Of a stretch of 64,000 nt of DNA, positions 8,385-17,024 are shown piece after piece. The notes under the pieces were generated by a model. That model was not told the DNA's origin. It ran no database searches and saw nothing but the letters and a program-made list of their open reading frames with translations. Position 1 is the first letter of the stretch. The number at the start of each line of letters is the position of its first letter. The DNA is from Actinomycetota bacterium (GTDB lineage Bacteria; Actinomycetota; Thermoleophilia; Solirubrobacterales; Solirubrobacteraceae), in NCBI GenBank assembly GCA_005884115.1, contig VAXW01000005.1, positions 186,001 to 250,000 of the forward strand, read 5' to 3'. The translations under genes were made by a program, and so were the position numbers.

Positions 8385-9663
8385 CGTGCCCGCGCAGGCG
8401 GCGGCTGCTCCCGGCGCGCCCAGCTCGGCAGGGGCGGGAGCAGATCGCGTCGAGCTCGATGCTCAGTACCAGCGTCTGGAGCGCGCGAGCGCAGGCCTGC
8501 AGGCGCCCTTCGCGATCATCGATCTCGACGCGCTGTACGCCAACGCAGGCGACCTCGAACGGCGTGCGGCGCCCAAGCCGATCCGGCTCGCGAGCAAGTC
8601 CTTGCGCTGCCGGGCGCTGCAGGAGCGCGTGCTCGCGCGCGCGGGATTCAGCGGAACGCTCGCCTACACGCTGCCAGAGGCGCTGTGGCTTCGCTCGCAT
8701 GGCGGCGATGACATCGTGGTCGCCTATCCCACCGCAGACGCCGAGGCGCTCGCGGCGCTCGCGCGCGCGGAGGGCGGGGAGGGGCGCGTGGCCGTGATGG
8801 TCGACGACGTCGATCAGCTCGAGCACATCCAGCGCGTGCGTGCCGCGAGCGCCGGCGGGAGCGTGCGCGTCTGCATCGATGTCGACGCCGGCTGGCCGAT
8901 CCTCGGCGGGCGTCTGCGCGTAGGCGTCAAGCGCTCGCCCGTGCACGCGCCGCGGCAGGCGGCCTCGCTTGCGCGCGAGGTCGTGGCGCGCGAGGGGCTC
9001 GAGCTCGTCGGCATCATGGCCTACGAGGCGCAGATCGCTGGCCTCGGCGACGCGCCGCCGGGGAAGCCGCTGCGAGCGGCGGCGATCCGCTGGATGCAGC
9101 GCCGCTCAGCGCGTGAGCTCGTGCGCCGCCGCGCCGAGGTGGTGGCCGCCGTGGAAGCGGTCGCCGTGCAGGCGGGAGCGCCGCTCGAGTTCGTTAACGG
9201 CGGTGGCACGGGCAGCCTCGAGCGCACCGCGGCCGAGTCCGCCGTCAGCGAGGTCACCGCCGGGTCCGGTCTGTACGGGCCGCGGCTGTTCGACGCCTAC
9301 CGCTCCTTCACGCCGCGCCCGGCCGCGCTGTTCGCGCTACCGGTCGTACGCCGACCAGGCAAGGGAGTGGTCACGCTGCTCGGCGGCGGCTATCTGGCCT
9401 CCGGCCCGGCCGACGCGGCCCGCCTGCCCTCGGTGCACCTGCCGGCGGGTCTGCGGCTCGACCGCCAGGAGGGGGCGGGGGAGGTGCAGACGCCGGTGCT
9501 CGGGCCCGCGGCTGAGCGTCTGGCGATCGGCGACCGCGTGTACCTGCGCCACGCCAAGGCGGGCGAGCTGAGCGAGCGTTTCTCGAGCCTGCACCTGCTG
9601 GAAGGCGAGCGCATCGTTGATGAGGTGCCCACCTACCGGGGTGAGGGACAATGCTTCCTGTGA
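8377..9663 (+). CDS. PLP-dependent fold-type III amino acid deaminase/aldolase (D-threonine aldolase-like)
   Basis: A 428-residue protein with an alanine-racemase-like barrel. The N-terminal APFAIIDLDAL strand is followed by IRLASKSLRC, whose Lys is placed where the Schiff-base lysine sits in this family. CIDVDAGW, VGIMAYEAQIAG and FVNGGGTGSLE correspond to barrel strands that hold the cofactor phosphate. The C-terminal beta domain carries YLRHAKAGELSERF. Relatives are annotated as D-threonine aldolase or D-serine deaminase-type enzymes; the substrate is not determined. GTG 8377 gives an 8-base overlap with the oxidase gene; GTG 8386 is an alternative. It ends 13 bases inside the M28 peptidase gene, so three genes form one tight operon. 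Confidence 0.8.
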   Translation: MADVPAQAAAAPGAPSSAGAGADRVELDAQYQRLERASAGLQAPFAIIDLDALYANAGDLERRAAPKPIRLASKSLRCRALQERVLARAGFSGTLAYTLPEALWLRSHGGDDIVVAYPTADAEALAALARAEGGEGRVAVMVDDVDQLEHIQRVRAASAGGSVRVCIDVDAGWPILGGRLRVGVKRSPVHAPRQAASLAREVVAREGLELVGIMAYEAQIAGLGDAPPGKPLRAAAIRWMQRRSARELVRRRAEVVAAVEAVAVQAGAPLEFVNGGGTGSLERTAAESAVSEVTAGSGLYGPRLFDAYRSFTPRPAALFALPVVRRPGKGVVTLLGGGYLASGPADAARLPSVHLPAGLRLDRQEGAGEVQTPVLGPAAERLAIGDRVYLRHAKAGELSERFSSLHLLEGERIVDEVPTYRGEGQCFL

Positions 9664-10961
9664 ACGAGCCGCGCGCAGAGTCGGGCACGATCGACCCGGC
9701 AGACGGGCTGGAGGCGACGCTGCGCGAGGTGGTGGAGCGCCTGGCGCCGCTCGAGCGCACGCCCTGCTCGAGCGGCGAGCGCGAGGCAGCGGAGTGGCTG
9801 GCCGAGCGTTTCCGCGGCATCCCCGGGGTCGAGGTCGCGCTCGAGGACGAGCCCTCGTGGGGCACCTTTCCGCCGACGTCCACCGCGCTTGGACTGCTCG
9901 GCATGGCGGGCGCCGCGCTGGTGCTCGCCGGCCGGCGCGCGAGCGGCGCGCTGGTCGCCGCGCTCAGCTACGCGGGGATCGTGGACGAGGCCCAGAACGG
10001 CCCGCGCATCCTCAGGCGCCTGATCCGCCGCCGGCGCACGACCGTCAACGTCGTCGCGCGCGTCGGCGAGGCTGGCGGGGCCCAGGGCGACGGAGCGGTC
10101 CCATCCGGCGCCGCCGAGCTGCGGACGCTCGTGCTTCTGGCCCACCACGACGCGCCGCAGACGGGCATGATCTTCGACCAGTCGCTGCAAAAGCGCATCT
10201 ACGAGCTCGCCCCGCAGCTGATCGAACGCTTCAAGACACCGCCGCCCCAGTGGTGGTTCGGACTCGCCGGTCCGCTCTGCACGCTCGTCGCGGCGGCCGC
10301 GCGGCGCGCGGGCTTCGCGCGCGCGGCCCTTGCCACCGGCGCGTTCGGCACCGCGCTCGTCGCGGACATCTGGCGCAACGCGACGGTGCCCGGGGCCAAC
10401 GACAACCTCTCCGGGGTCGCGGCGCTGGTGGCGCTCGCGGAGGAGCTGTGCCAGCGGCCGGTCGGAGGCGTGCGCGTGCTACTCGCCTCGTGTGGCGCCG
10501 AGGAGACGCTGCAGGACGGCGTGCGCGCGTTCATCGCCCGGCACCGTCACGAGCTGGCTGCGGAGCGCACGTGGGTGATCAACCTCGACACCGTGGGCTC
10601 GCCCCACCTGGTGATGCTCGAGGCCGAGGGCCCGGTGTGGATGGAGAGCTACACGGGCCCGTGGCTGCGAGACCTGCTCGCCTCCTGCGCCGAGCGGGAG
10701 GGCATAGAGCTGCAGCGCGGCTACCGCGCGCGCTCCTCCACCGACAGCGTGATCCCGAGCCGCGCCGGCTACCCCACGGCGACCATCGTCTCGCTGAGCG
10801 ACTGGCGCGTGCCCTCCAACTACCACCTCCCCAGCGACATCCCCGAGAACCTCGATTACGGCTCCGTCGCCGACGCGGTCCGCCTCGTGCTCGCGGCGCT
10901 GCGCGCGCTGGCTTCGGGCACGCACGGCGCGCCGCTCACAGGAGCGGCGCCAGGCGCCTAG
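9651..10961 (+). CDS. M28-family zinc metallopeptidase, possibly membrane-associated
   Basis: A 436-residue M28 aminopeptidase-type protein. The co-catalytic metal ligands appear in order: LLAHHDAP (His), PGANDNLSGVAAL (bridging Asp), SCGAEE (Glu catalysis), NLDTVGS (Asp) and NYHLPSD (last His). Two hydrophobic stretches, TALGLLGMAGAALVLAGRR near residues 85-105 and FGLAGPLCTLVAAAARRAG near 205-225, interrupt the usual fold and may be membrane segments. There is no clear signal peptide. It would remove N-terminal residues from peptides. It overlaps the upstream PLP enzyme by 13 bases and the convergent glycerate-kinase-like gene by 26 bases at its 3' end. Confidence 0.8.
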   Translation: MLPVNEPRAESGTIDPADGLEATLREVVERLAPLERTPCSSGEREAAEWLAERFRGIPGVEVALEDEPSWGTFPPTSTALGLLGMAGAALVLAGRRASGALVAALSYAGIVDEAQNGPRILRRLIRRRRTTVNVVARVGEAGGAQGDGAVPSGAAELRTLVLLAHHDAPQTGMIFDQSLQKRIYELAPQLIERFKTPPPQWWFGLAGPLCTLVAAAARRAGFARAALATGAFGTALVADIWRNATVPGANDNLSGVAALVALAEELCQRPVGGVRVLLASCGAEETLQDGVRAFIARHRHELAAERTWVINLDTVGSPHLVMLEAEGPVWMESYTGPWLRDLLASCAEREGIELQRGYRARSSTDSVIPSRAGYPTATIVSLSDWRVPSNYHLPSDIPENLDYGSVADAVRLVLAALRALASGTHGAPLTGAAPGA

Positions 10962-11454
10962 CGGCGGCGGTGAGCGAGCGCTCGGTGCGGGCCTCGATCG
11001 CCACCTGCAGGTCCAGGAGGCGTGCGTCGAACGCGTCCAGGCGCAGATCGCGGCACATCGCGTAGGCGGGCACGCCCGCCTGCCGGGCGCGGGTCAGGAT
11101 CTCCAACTCGAGCGTGCCGCGGAGCCGCCCCCGCTCGAGCCGCGCGGCCGCCAAGATCAGGGCCCTCGCGCGGCGCAGACGCTCGTCGAAGCCCGCGAGC
11201 TCGAGCGCCGTCCCAGGGGCCTCGAGTTCTGCGCTGGGGCCCCCGGGCGCCCCGTGAGGATCATCGCCAAGCGCGAGCACATCGGCGTCCGCGCATCCGC
11301 CGGCGCGCAGCCCGGCGGCGATCGCCGCGCCCACCTCGCCCGCCCGCAGGGTGGCGGAGAAGGGCAGGCTCGCAACGAGGGCTCGCTGCGGGATCAGCGC
11401 CCGCAGACCCCGGCGGGAATCACGCTGGTGTGGCGCTCGCGCGGTGGGCGGCAT
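10936..11454 (-). CDS. Shortened glycerate-kinase-like protein
   Basis: A 172-residue protein from ATG 11454 (an upstream TTG at 11478 is also in frame). The N-terminal strand-helix RALVASLPFSATLRAGEVG followed by AAIAAGLRAGG resembles the opening of type-2 glycerate kinases (PDSFKG...AIAAGL). The second half, RALILAAARLERGRLRGTL and ARQAGVPAYAMCRD, resembles the C-terminal GEGRLD...AGVP segment. The large central domain of the roughly 370-residue kinases is absent, and the acidic GEGRLD motif is degraded. It may be a degenerate enzyme or a non-catalytic derivative. The family call is by pattern recognition only. It diverges from the LigD-type polymerase gene across 23 bp and overlaps the M28 gene at its 3' end. 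Confidence 0.5.
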   Translation of the reverse strand: MPPTARAPHQRDSRRGLRALIPQRALVASLPFSATLRAGEVGAAIAAGLRAGGCADADVLALGDDPHGAPGGPSAELEAPGTALELAGFDERLRRARALILAAARLERGRLRGTLELEILTRARQAGVPAYAMCRDLRLDAFDARLLDLQVAIEARTERSLTAAARRLAPLL

Positions 11455-11477
11455 CGCGATCGGGCATCCTTCCAGCA

Positions 11478-12536
11478 ATGGCAGCCCGGCAGCAGAGGCG
11501 CAGACAGAGTCAGGAGCCCAAGCAGAAGAAGCAGGAGCCCGCAGTGGTGCAGGCCAGCGGGCACGAGGTGCGCGTGAGCAACCCGGGCAAGGTGTTCTTC
11601 CCCGCGCTCGGCCTCACGAAGATGGACCTAGTCGACTATTACCTCGAGTGCGAGGCCGCCGTCGTGCGGCACCTCCGAGAGCGCCCGACGGTGATGAAGC
11701 GCTGGGTCGACGGCGTCGACGGCGACCCCTTCTTTCAGAAGCGCGTCCCCGACAGCGCCCCCGAGTGGATCCAGACGGCGACCGTGACGTTCCCCAGCGG
11801 GCGCCATGCGCGCGAGCTCGTGCCCAACGACGCCGCGCACCTGGTGTGGGCGGTCAACCTCGGCGTGATCGACTGGAACCCGTGGCCGGTGCGGCGCAGC
11901 GACCTCGACCATCCGGACGAGCTGCGCGTGGACCTCGACCCCCGCCCCGGCGTGCCGTTCGCGGAGGTCAGCGAGGTCGCCCTGGGCGTGCGCGAGGTGC
12001 TCGACGAGCACGGGCTGCTCGGCTTTCCCAAGACCTCGGGCTCGGGCGGCATCCACGTGCTCGTGCGCGTCGAGCCGGTGCAGAGCTTCGAAGAAGTGCG
12101 CCGCGCCGCGCTCGCCTTGGCGCGCGAGGTGGAGCGCAGGATGCCGGGCCGCGCGACGAGCCGCTGGTGGAAGGAGGAACGCGAAGGCGTGTTCATCGAC
12201 TACAACCAGAACGCGCGCGACCGAACGGTCGCGTCGGCCTATTCGGTGCGCGCGGTCCCCGATGCGCGCGTCTCCTGCGCGCTGGACTGGGACGAGGTCA
12301 AAGACGTGGAGCCGGCGGAGCTGACCCTGCAGACGGTGCCCGCGCGGCTGCGTGAGCGCGGCGACCCCTCGGCGGGCATCGACGAGCATCCGGCGCGCCT
12401 CGATGCGCTGCTGGAGCTGGCGGCGCGCGACGAGCGCGAGGGCCTCGGCGACGCGCCATGGCCGCCGCATTTCCGCAAGCGCAGCGGCGAGGCGCCGCGC
12501 GTGCAGCCGAGCCGCGCGCGCAAGGGACGCGCATGA
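11478..12536 (+). CDS. LigD-type polymerase (archaeo-eukaryotic primase superfamily) for non-homologous end joining
   Basis: A 352-residue stand-alone LigD POL domain. A Gln/Lys-rich leader of about 25 residues precedes the fold, which opens with VRVSNPGKVFFP. The metal-binding acidic pair is in LRVDLDPRPG (Asp152 and Asp154), followed by KTSGSGGIHVLV and DYNQNARDRTVASAYSVR, all conserved in mycobacterial LigD polymerase. Such enzymes fill and extend broken ends, often with ribonucleotides, and work with Ku and a ligase. The ATG start at 11478 fits the conserved N-terminus. Its stop overlaps the ligase start as ATGA, so the two are coupled. No Ku gene lies in the window. Confidence 0.92.
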   Translation: MAARQQRRRQSQEPKQKKQEPAVVQASGHEVRVSNPGKVFFPALGLTKMDLVDYYLECEAAVVRHLRERPTVMKRWVDGVDGDPFFQKRVPDSAPEWIQTATVTFPSGRHARELVPNDAAHLVWAVNLGVIDWNPWPVRRSDLDHPDELRVDLDPRPGVPFAEVSEVALGVREVLDEHGLLGFPKTSGSGGIHVLVRVEPVQSFEEVRRAALALAREVERRMPGRATSRWWKEEREGVFIDYNQNARDRTVASAYSVRAVPDARVSCALDWDEVKDVEPAELTLQTVPARLRERGDPSAGIDEHPARLDALLELAARDEREGLGDAPWPPHFRKRSGEAPRVQPSRARKGRA

Positions 12537-13501
12537 GCCTTCCGCTCGCTCCGCCGCTGGCTCCGCAGCTCGCCATCTCGCGCCGCGAGCTGCCCGTCGG
12601 CGAGGACTACTCGTATGAGGTCAAGCTCGACGGCTTTCGCTGCGTGGCCTTCGTCGACGGCTCGGAGGTGTTCCTGCAATCGCGCACCGGCAAGCCGCTG
12701 GGGCGCTACTTCCCCGAGATCGTGCCGCCGGCAGGGCGCTACGTGCTGGATGGCGAGCTCGTGGTACGCGGCGCCGAGGGCCGCGAGGACTTCGATGCGC
12801 TGGGCCAGCGCATCCACCCAGCGGCCTCGCGCATCGAGCGCCTGGCGCTCGAGACGCCGGCCCGCTACGTGGCCTTCGACCTGCTCGCGCACGAGGACGA
12901 GTCGCTGCTCGCGGCCCCGTTCGTGGAGCGGCGCTCCGCGCTCGAGGAGCTGCTCGCGCGAGCCGAGTTCGAGGCCGCGCCCGTCGAGCTGATCGAGACG
13001 AGCCTCTCGCCCGAGGAGGCGCAACAGTGGCTGCTGAGCGCCGAGGGCGCGATCGCCAAGGAGCGCAGCGCGCCCTACCGGCCGGGTGAGCGCAAGGGGA
13101 TGGCCAAGGTCAAGCGCGTGCGCACGATCGACGCGGTCGTGGCCGGGTGGCGCCCGGGCAAGGAGCCCGATACGGTGGGCGCGCTGATCCTCGCCCTGTA
13201 CGCCGACTCGAGCGAGGACGCGGAGCTGCGCGTGGTGGGACACTGCTCGGGCTTCACAGCCAAGGAGAAGCGCCGGCTGGTCGGCTTCCTCGAGCCGTTC
13301 CAGACGGGCGAGCGCGGGAGCGCGGATCCCAGCCGCTGGAGCGGCGGTCGCGACCTGGAGTGGGTGGCGCTGCGTCCGGAGCTGGTAGTGGAGATCGACT
13401 TCGACCACACCTCGTCCGGGCGCATACGCCACGGCGCCAAGCTGCGGCGCTGGCGCGAGGACAAGGACCCGCGGGAGTGCCTGCTCTCGCAGCTCTCCTG
13501 A
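12533..13501 (+). CDS. ATP-dependent DNA ligase, LigC-type
   Basis: A 322-residue ligase of the small bacterial ATP-dependent class. Motif I is EVKLDGFR with Lys31 as the AMP acceptor; motif III is around YVAFDLLA, motif IV is EGAIAKER and motif V is GMAKVKRV. A C-terminal OB domain follows. It should seal nicks and joined ends. The frame is open upstream, but the ATG at 12533 overlapping the polymerase stop (ATGA) is the natural start. A polymerase and a ligase encoded side by side replace the single fused LigD of mycobacteria and pseudomonads; in mycobacteria LigC is a back-up end-joining ligase. Confidence 0.92.
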   Translation: MSLPLAPPLAPQLAISRRELPVGEDYSYEVKLDGFRCVAFVDGSEVFLQSRTGKPLGRYFPEIVPPAGRYVLDGELVVRGAEGREDFDALGQRIHPAASRIERLALETPARYVAFDLLAHEDESLLAAPFVERRSALEELLARAEFEAAPVELIETSLSPEEAQQWLLSAEGAIAKERSAPYRPGERKGMAKVKRVRTIDAVVAGWRPGKEPDTVGALILALYADSSEDAELRVVGHCSGFTAKEKRRLVGFLEPFQTGERGSADPSRWSGGRDLEWVALRPELVVEIDFDHTSSGRIRHGAKLRRWREDKDPRECLLSQLS

Positions 13502-13536
13502 GCGGGCGGGGATCCGCGGTCGACTACGATCAGCTT

Positions 13537-14250
13537 GTGAGCAGCGACAGCGCGACGGTCGCCGAGGAGGAGTACCTGCAGAGCCTGTTCTGGCTGCAGG
13601 AGGCGGGGCTGCCGATGACCGGCGCGAACGTCGCGCGCGCGATGCAGCTCTCGGCACCGACGGTGCACGAGATGGTCGGCCGCCTGGAGCGCGACGGCTA
13701 CATCACGCGGGACGCGCACCGGACGATCGCCTTCACGGAGTCCGGGGAGCGACACGCGGAGGAGATCGTGCGCAGGCACCGCCTGATCGAGCGCTTCCTC
13801 ACGGACGTGCTCGGGGTTCCATGGGACGAGGTGCACGAGGAGGCGGAGCGCCTGGAGCACGCCATGTCGCCGCTGCTCGAGGAGCGCATGCTGGCTGCGA
13901 TCGGGGACGCCAAGACCTGCCCTCACGGGCACCCGATCGCGGCTGGGGCCCGCATCGCGGGCGTGCCGCTCGCCGACGTCGAGGTCGGCGCGGCAGTGCG
14001 CGTGCTGCGCTTCGAGAACGAGGCCGAGAGCCTGCTGCGCTACCTGAAGGTATCGGGAATCGAGCCCGGCCTCGAGGGCCGGCTCGCCGAGCGCGGCGAG
14101 GGACACGTGGTCATGGAGGCGGACGGCGGGCGCCGCTGCGCGCTCACCTCGAGCGTGGCGGAGACCGTCTCGGTGATCGCCGACCCCTCGCCGCCCCCGC
14201 GCACCGCGCTGCCCGAGCAGCTCGAGCTGGGCGAGCGCTACGGTCGCTGA
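13537..14250 (+). CDS. DtxR/MntR-family metal-dependent transcriptional regulator
   Basis: A 237-residue regulator with the three-part DtxR layout. An N-terminal winged helix (EEYLQSLFWLQEAG, TGANVARAMQLSAPTVHEMV) is followed by the metal-binding and dimerisation domain (RHRLIERFLTDVLGVPWDEV, then HEEAERLEHAMS and CPHGHP). The C-terminal part resembles an SH3-like FeoA domain (GVPLADVEVGAAVRVLR). Members repress iron- or manganese-related genes when loaded with the metal; which metal applies cannot be read here. GTG 13537 is the start, 35 bp after the ligase stop. No iron or manganese transporter is adjacent, so its targets are probably elsewhere. Confidence 0.9.
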   Translation: MSSDSATVAEEEYLQSLFWLQEAGLPMTGANVARAMQLSAPTVHEMVGRLERDGYITRDAHRTIAFTESGERHAEEIVRRHRLIERFLTDVLGVPWDEVHEEAERLEHAMSPLLEERMLAAIGDAKTCPHGHPIAAGARIAGVPLADVEVGAAVRVLRFENEAESLLRYLKVSGIEPGLEGRLAERGEGHVVMEADGGRRCALTSSVAETVSVIADPSPPPRTALPEQLELGERYGR

Positions 14251-14260
14251 GCAAAGCTGA

Positions 14261-15985
14261 TCAGCAGATCGAGCGGTAGGCAGCGGCGAGCCGCATGACG
14301 CCCTCGTTGATCTGCTTGGGCGTGACGCCCGCGTAGGCGAGGCGCAGGGCGTTCTCGCCGCCCTCGAGCATGAAGTCGGTCCCGACGACGAACGACACGC
14401 CGAGTTCGGAGGCGGCGTGGTGCAGCGCGTGCACGTCGGTCCCGGCGGGAAGCGTCACCCACATGAAGTAGCCGCCGTCGGGGGGCACGAACTCGGCCTC
14501 GGGCAGTTCGCGGCGCAGGGCGCTGGCGAGCGCCGTCGAGCGCTCGTCGAGGGCGCGGCGTACGGTTTCGATCGAACGCTCGATGGCGCCGGAAGCGCAG
14601 AACTCGTACACGATCGACTGCGCGACCATGCTGGGCGAGATGTAGGTGTTGGTCGCGAGCTCGGCCACTGCCGAGATCACGCCGGGCGGCCCCACGAGGT
14701 AGCCGACGCGAACGCCCGGGCACACGGTCTTCGAGAACGAGGACGCGTAGATGACCCGCTGCGGGTCCATCGAGAGCATCGTCGGCAGCGACTCACCGCG
14801 GAAGCGCAGCGCGACGTACGGGTCGTCCTCGAAGATCATGAACGAGTGCGCGGCCGCGAGGTCGAGCAGCGCGTGGCGCTTGGCCAGCGAGAGCGTGTAG
14901 CCGGCGGGGTTCTGGAAGTTGGGGATGATGTGCGCGAGCTTGGGACGCGCGCGCCAGTCGCCGAGCAGCCGCGAGAGGGCGCTCGTGTCGATGCCGTCGG
15001 GCTCCAGCTCGATCGCGTGCACGCGCGCGCCGCGCTGGCGCAGCGAGAGCAGCGTGCGGTCGTAGGTGGGGCGCTCCACGATCACGTCCTCGCCGGCGCC
15101 CACCAGGTGCTCGAAGAGGAACGCGTCGGCTTGCATCGAGCCGTTGGTCACGAGCACGCGCTCCACCTCCACGCCGTGGCGGTCGGCGATCCAGGCGCGC
15201 AGCCTGGGGTAGCCGACGGAGGTGCCGTACGCGGTCGTGCCGCCGGGGTCGGCTTCGAACGCGCGCGCGGCAGCATCGCGCAGCCCCTGCACGTCGATGA
15301 TGTCGAGCGACGGCGCGCCGCGCGCGAAGGAGATCGTCGCTCCGGTGGGGGGAGCGCCGGCGGCTGGCTCGCCCAGGCGTCCGAGCAGCTCGTTGTAGTC
15401 GTTCGTCAGCTCTCTCGCCGTCCTCTCGAGGCGATCGCGAAAGCGAAGCAGCTCGGTCACGCTCGTCGGCTGCGCCGGCGCCGCACCGACCGATCCGAGC
15501 GCTCCGAGCGCTCCGAGCGATCCACCTGCGGCGCGTGAGCCCGCGGCCGGCGGCTGCGCCTCGGCGCCTGCGCCGAGAGGAGCGCCCGGCCGTGCGGCGG
15601 GGGCGCGAGCACCGAAGCCCTCGCGCTCGATCGCCTCGTCCACGAGGCGGCTCTCGTGCGCGCCGGGGCTGGCGGCGGTGGCGGTGAGCGGCGCCAGCTC
15701 GTCTCCGTGCGGCGGCGTCTCGCGCTGTGCCCAGGACTCGCGCTGCGCCCAGGACTCGCGCGGTCGCTCAGGCTCGCGCTTCGCCTCGGGTTCGCGCTGC
15801 GCCCAGGACTCGCGCGGCCGCTCGGGCTCGCGCTGCGCCTCAGGCTCGCGCTGCGCCTCAGGCTCGCGCTGCCGCTCGGGCTCGCGCGGGGGCTGCTCCT
15901 CGCGGTCCATGTTGCTGAGCACCCTTTCGAGTTCGTGCAGCTTGCGCTCGAGCTCGCCGAGGGTGTTGACGATCTCTTCGTCCAT
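14261..15985 (-). CDS. PLP-dependent aminotransferase (fold type I, MocR/LysN-like) with coiled-coil and hexapeptide-repeat N-terminal extension
   Basis: A 574-residue protein. Residues 1-31 form a leucine heptad helix (LGELERKLHELERVLSNM). Residues 33-92 are ten tandem hexads of the form QREPEA/PRESWA. A low-complexity Ala/Gly/Pro linker and a second helix (LLRFRDRLERTARELTNDY) precede an aminotransferase domain from about residue 240. That domain has TAYGTSVGYPRLRAWI, PNFQNPAGYTLS, FEDDPYVALRF and SSFSKTVCPGVRVGY with the PLP lysine. The domain is closest in look to MocR C-terminal and 2-aminoadipate aminotransferases, but there is no GntR helix-turn-helix. The start is ATG 15985; the 27 upstream in-frame codons have no conserved character. 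The substrate is unknown. Confidence 0.82.
   Translation of the reverse strand: MDEEIVNTLGELERKLHELERVLSNMDREEQPPREPERQREPEAQREPEAQREPERPRESWAQREPEAKREPERPRESWAQRESWAQRETPPHGDELAPLTATAASPGAHESRLVDEAIEREGFGARAPAARPGAPLGAGAEAQPPAAGSRAAGGSLGALGALGSVGAAPAQPTSVTELLRFRDRLERTARELTNDYNELLGRLGEPAAGAPPTGATISFARGAPSLDIIDVQGLRDAAARAFEADPGGTTAYGTSVGYPRLRAWIADRHGVEVERVLVTNGSMQADAFLFEHLVGAGEDVIVERPTYDRTLLSLRQRGARVHAIELEPDGIDTSALSRLLGDWRARPKLAHIIPNFQNPAGYTLSLAKRHALLDLAAAHSFMIFEDDPYVALRFRGESLPTMLSMDPQRVIYASSFSKTVCPGVRVGYLVGPPGVISAVAELATNTYISPSMVAQSIVYEFCASGAIERSIETVRRALDERSTALASALRRELPEAEFVPPDGGYFMWVTLPAGTDVHALHHAASELGVSFVVGTDFMLEGGENALRLAYAGVTPKQINEGVMRLAAAYRSIC
15710..15889 (-). repeat. Ten imperfect 18-bp units encoding hexapeptide repeats
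   Basis: Read on the minus strand, the units encode PREPER, QREPEA, QREPEA, QREPER, PRESWA, QREPEA, KREPER, PRESWA, QRESWA and QRETPP in frame, inside the aminotransferase gene at residues 33-92. The 18-bp period keeps the frame under unit gain or loss. Units fall into two types, REPE and RESW, which are interleaved and so probably arose by repeated slippage or unequal exchange. Confidence 0.9.
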
Positions 15986-16084
15986 ACGCGCCAAGCCTAG
16001 CGATGAAAGCTGGTCGCGGCGACGGACGGCGGGCACGGTGCAGCGTCGCTGCGAGCAGCGCCCCACGCGCCGACCTCGCCGCCC

Positions 16085-16981
16085 TCAGGACGCTGGAAGC
16101 GGAGCGCCGCCGAGCACCTCGACGGCGATCGCGGCGGTCTCGGTGGGCGTGTGTCCGACGCGGACTCCCTTCTCCTCGAGCGCTGCGGCCTTGGCGGCTG
16201 CGGTTCCGGAACTGCCCGAGACGATCGCCCCCGCGTGACCCATCTGCTTGCCGGGCGGCGCGGTGAACCCCGCGATGTATGCGACCACGGGCTTGCTCAT
16301 GTGCGCGGCGATGTAGTCCGCGGCCTGCTCCTCGTCGGAGCCGCCGATCTCGCCGGAGAGCACGACCAGCTCGGTCTGCTGGTCGCCCTCGAAGAGCTCG
16401 AGCACGTCGACGAACGAGGACCCGGGCACGGGGTCGCCGCCAATCCCCACGATCGTGCTGCAGCCGAAGCCGGCCTGCGCGATCTCGTTGCCGATCTGGT
16501 AGGTCAGCGTTCCCGAGCGCGAGACGACGCCCACGTTGCCGGCTTTGAAGAAGGCGGCGGGGATGATGCCCACGTTGGCCTTCCCGGGCGAGAGGATCCC
16601 GGGGCAGTTGGGGCCGATGAGCCTGGTGCCGGGGTGCTCCCGCCGCAGTAGGTTGAACACGCGCAGCTCATCGTGCGCGGGGATACCCTCGGTGATCGCG
16701 ACGATCAGCTCCACGCCGGCGGCGGCCGCTTCGAGGATCGAATCGGCGGCGAAGCGCGGGGGCACGAAGATCATCGCCGCGTTCGGCTCAACTTCATCAA
16801 CGGCCTGCTCCCAGGTGTCGAAGACGGGGATGCCCTCGACGTCCTGGCCGCCCTTGCCGGGCGTGACGCCGCCGACGACGTTGGTCCCGTAGCGGCGGTT
16901 GTTGAGCGTGTGGAACGAGCCCTCGCGACCGGTGATGCCCGCGACCGCGAGGCGCGTGTGCTCGTCGACGAGCACGGCCAT
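16085..16981 (-). CDS. sucD: Succinate-CoA ligase, alpha subunit
   Basis: A 298-residue subunit of the citrate-cycle enzyme that interconverts succinyl-CoA and succinate with nucleoside diphosphate phosphorylation. The CoA-binding Rossmann segment [14 protein letters not shown] is at the N-terminus; [30 protein letters not shown] and [10 protein letters not shown] follow. [15 protein letters not shown] holds the histidine phosphorylated in catalysis. Start ATG 16981 and length match the family. It lies 43 bp downstream of sucC on the same strand, and the pair forms one operon. Confidence 0.97.
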   Translation of the reverse strand: MAVLVDEHTRLAVAGITGREGSFHTLNNRRYGTNVVGGVTPGKGGQDVEGIPVFDTWEQAVDEVEPNAAMIFVPPRFAADSILEAAAAGVELIVAITEGIPAHDELRVFNLLRREHPGTRLIGPNCPGILSPGKANVGIIPAAFFKAGNVGVVSRSGTLTYQIGNEIAQAGFGCSTIVGIGGDPVPGSSFVDVLELFEGDQQTELVVLSGEIGGSDEEQAADYIAAHMSKPVVAYIAGFTAPPGKQMGHAGAIVSGSSGTAAAKAAALEEKGVRVGHTPTETAAIAVEVLGGAPLPAS

Positions 16982-17024
16982 CAGCGCCGCTCCCGTCGGT
17001 GGTCTCGGGAACCTGGGCGAGGCA

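Noticed and set aside
15710..15889. Repeat cluster considered as CRISPR or a regulatory iteron set
   Set aside because: It is an in-frame hexapeptide-coding array without spacers.
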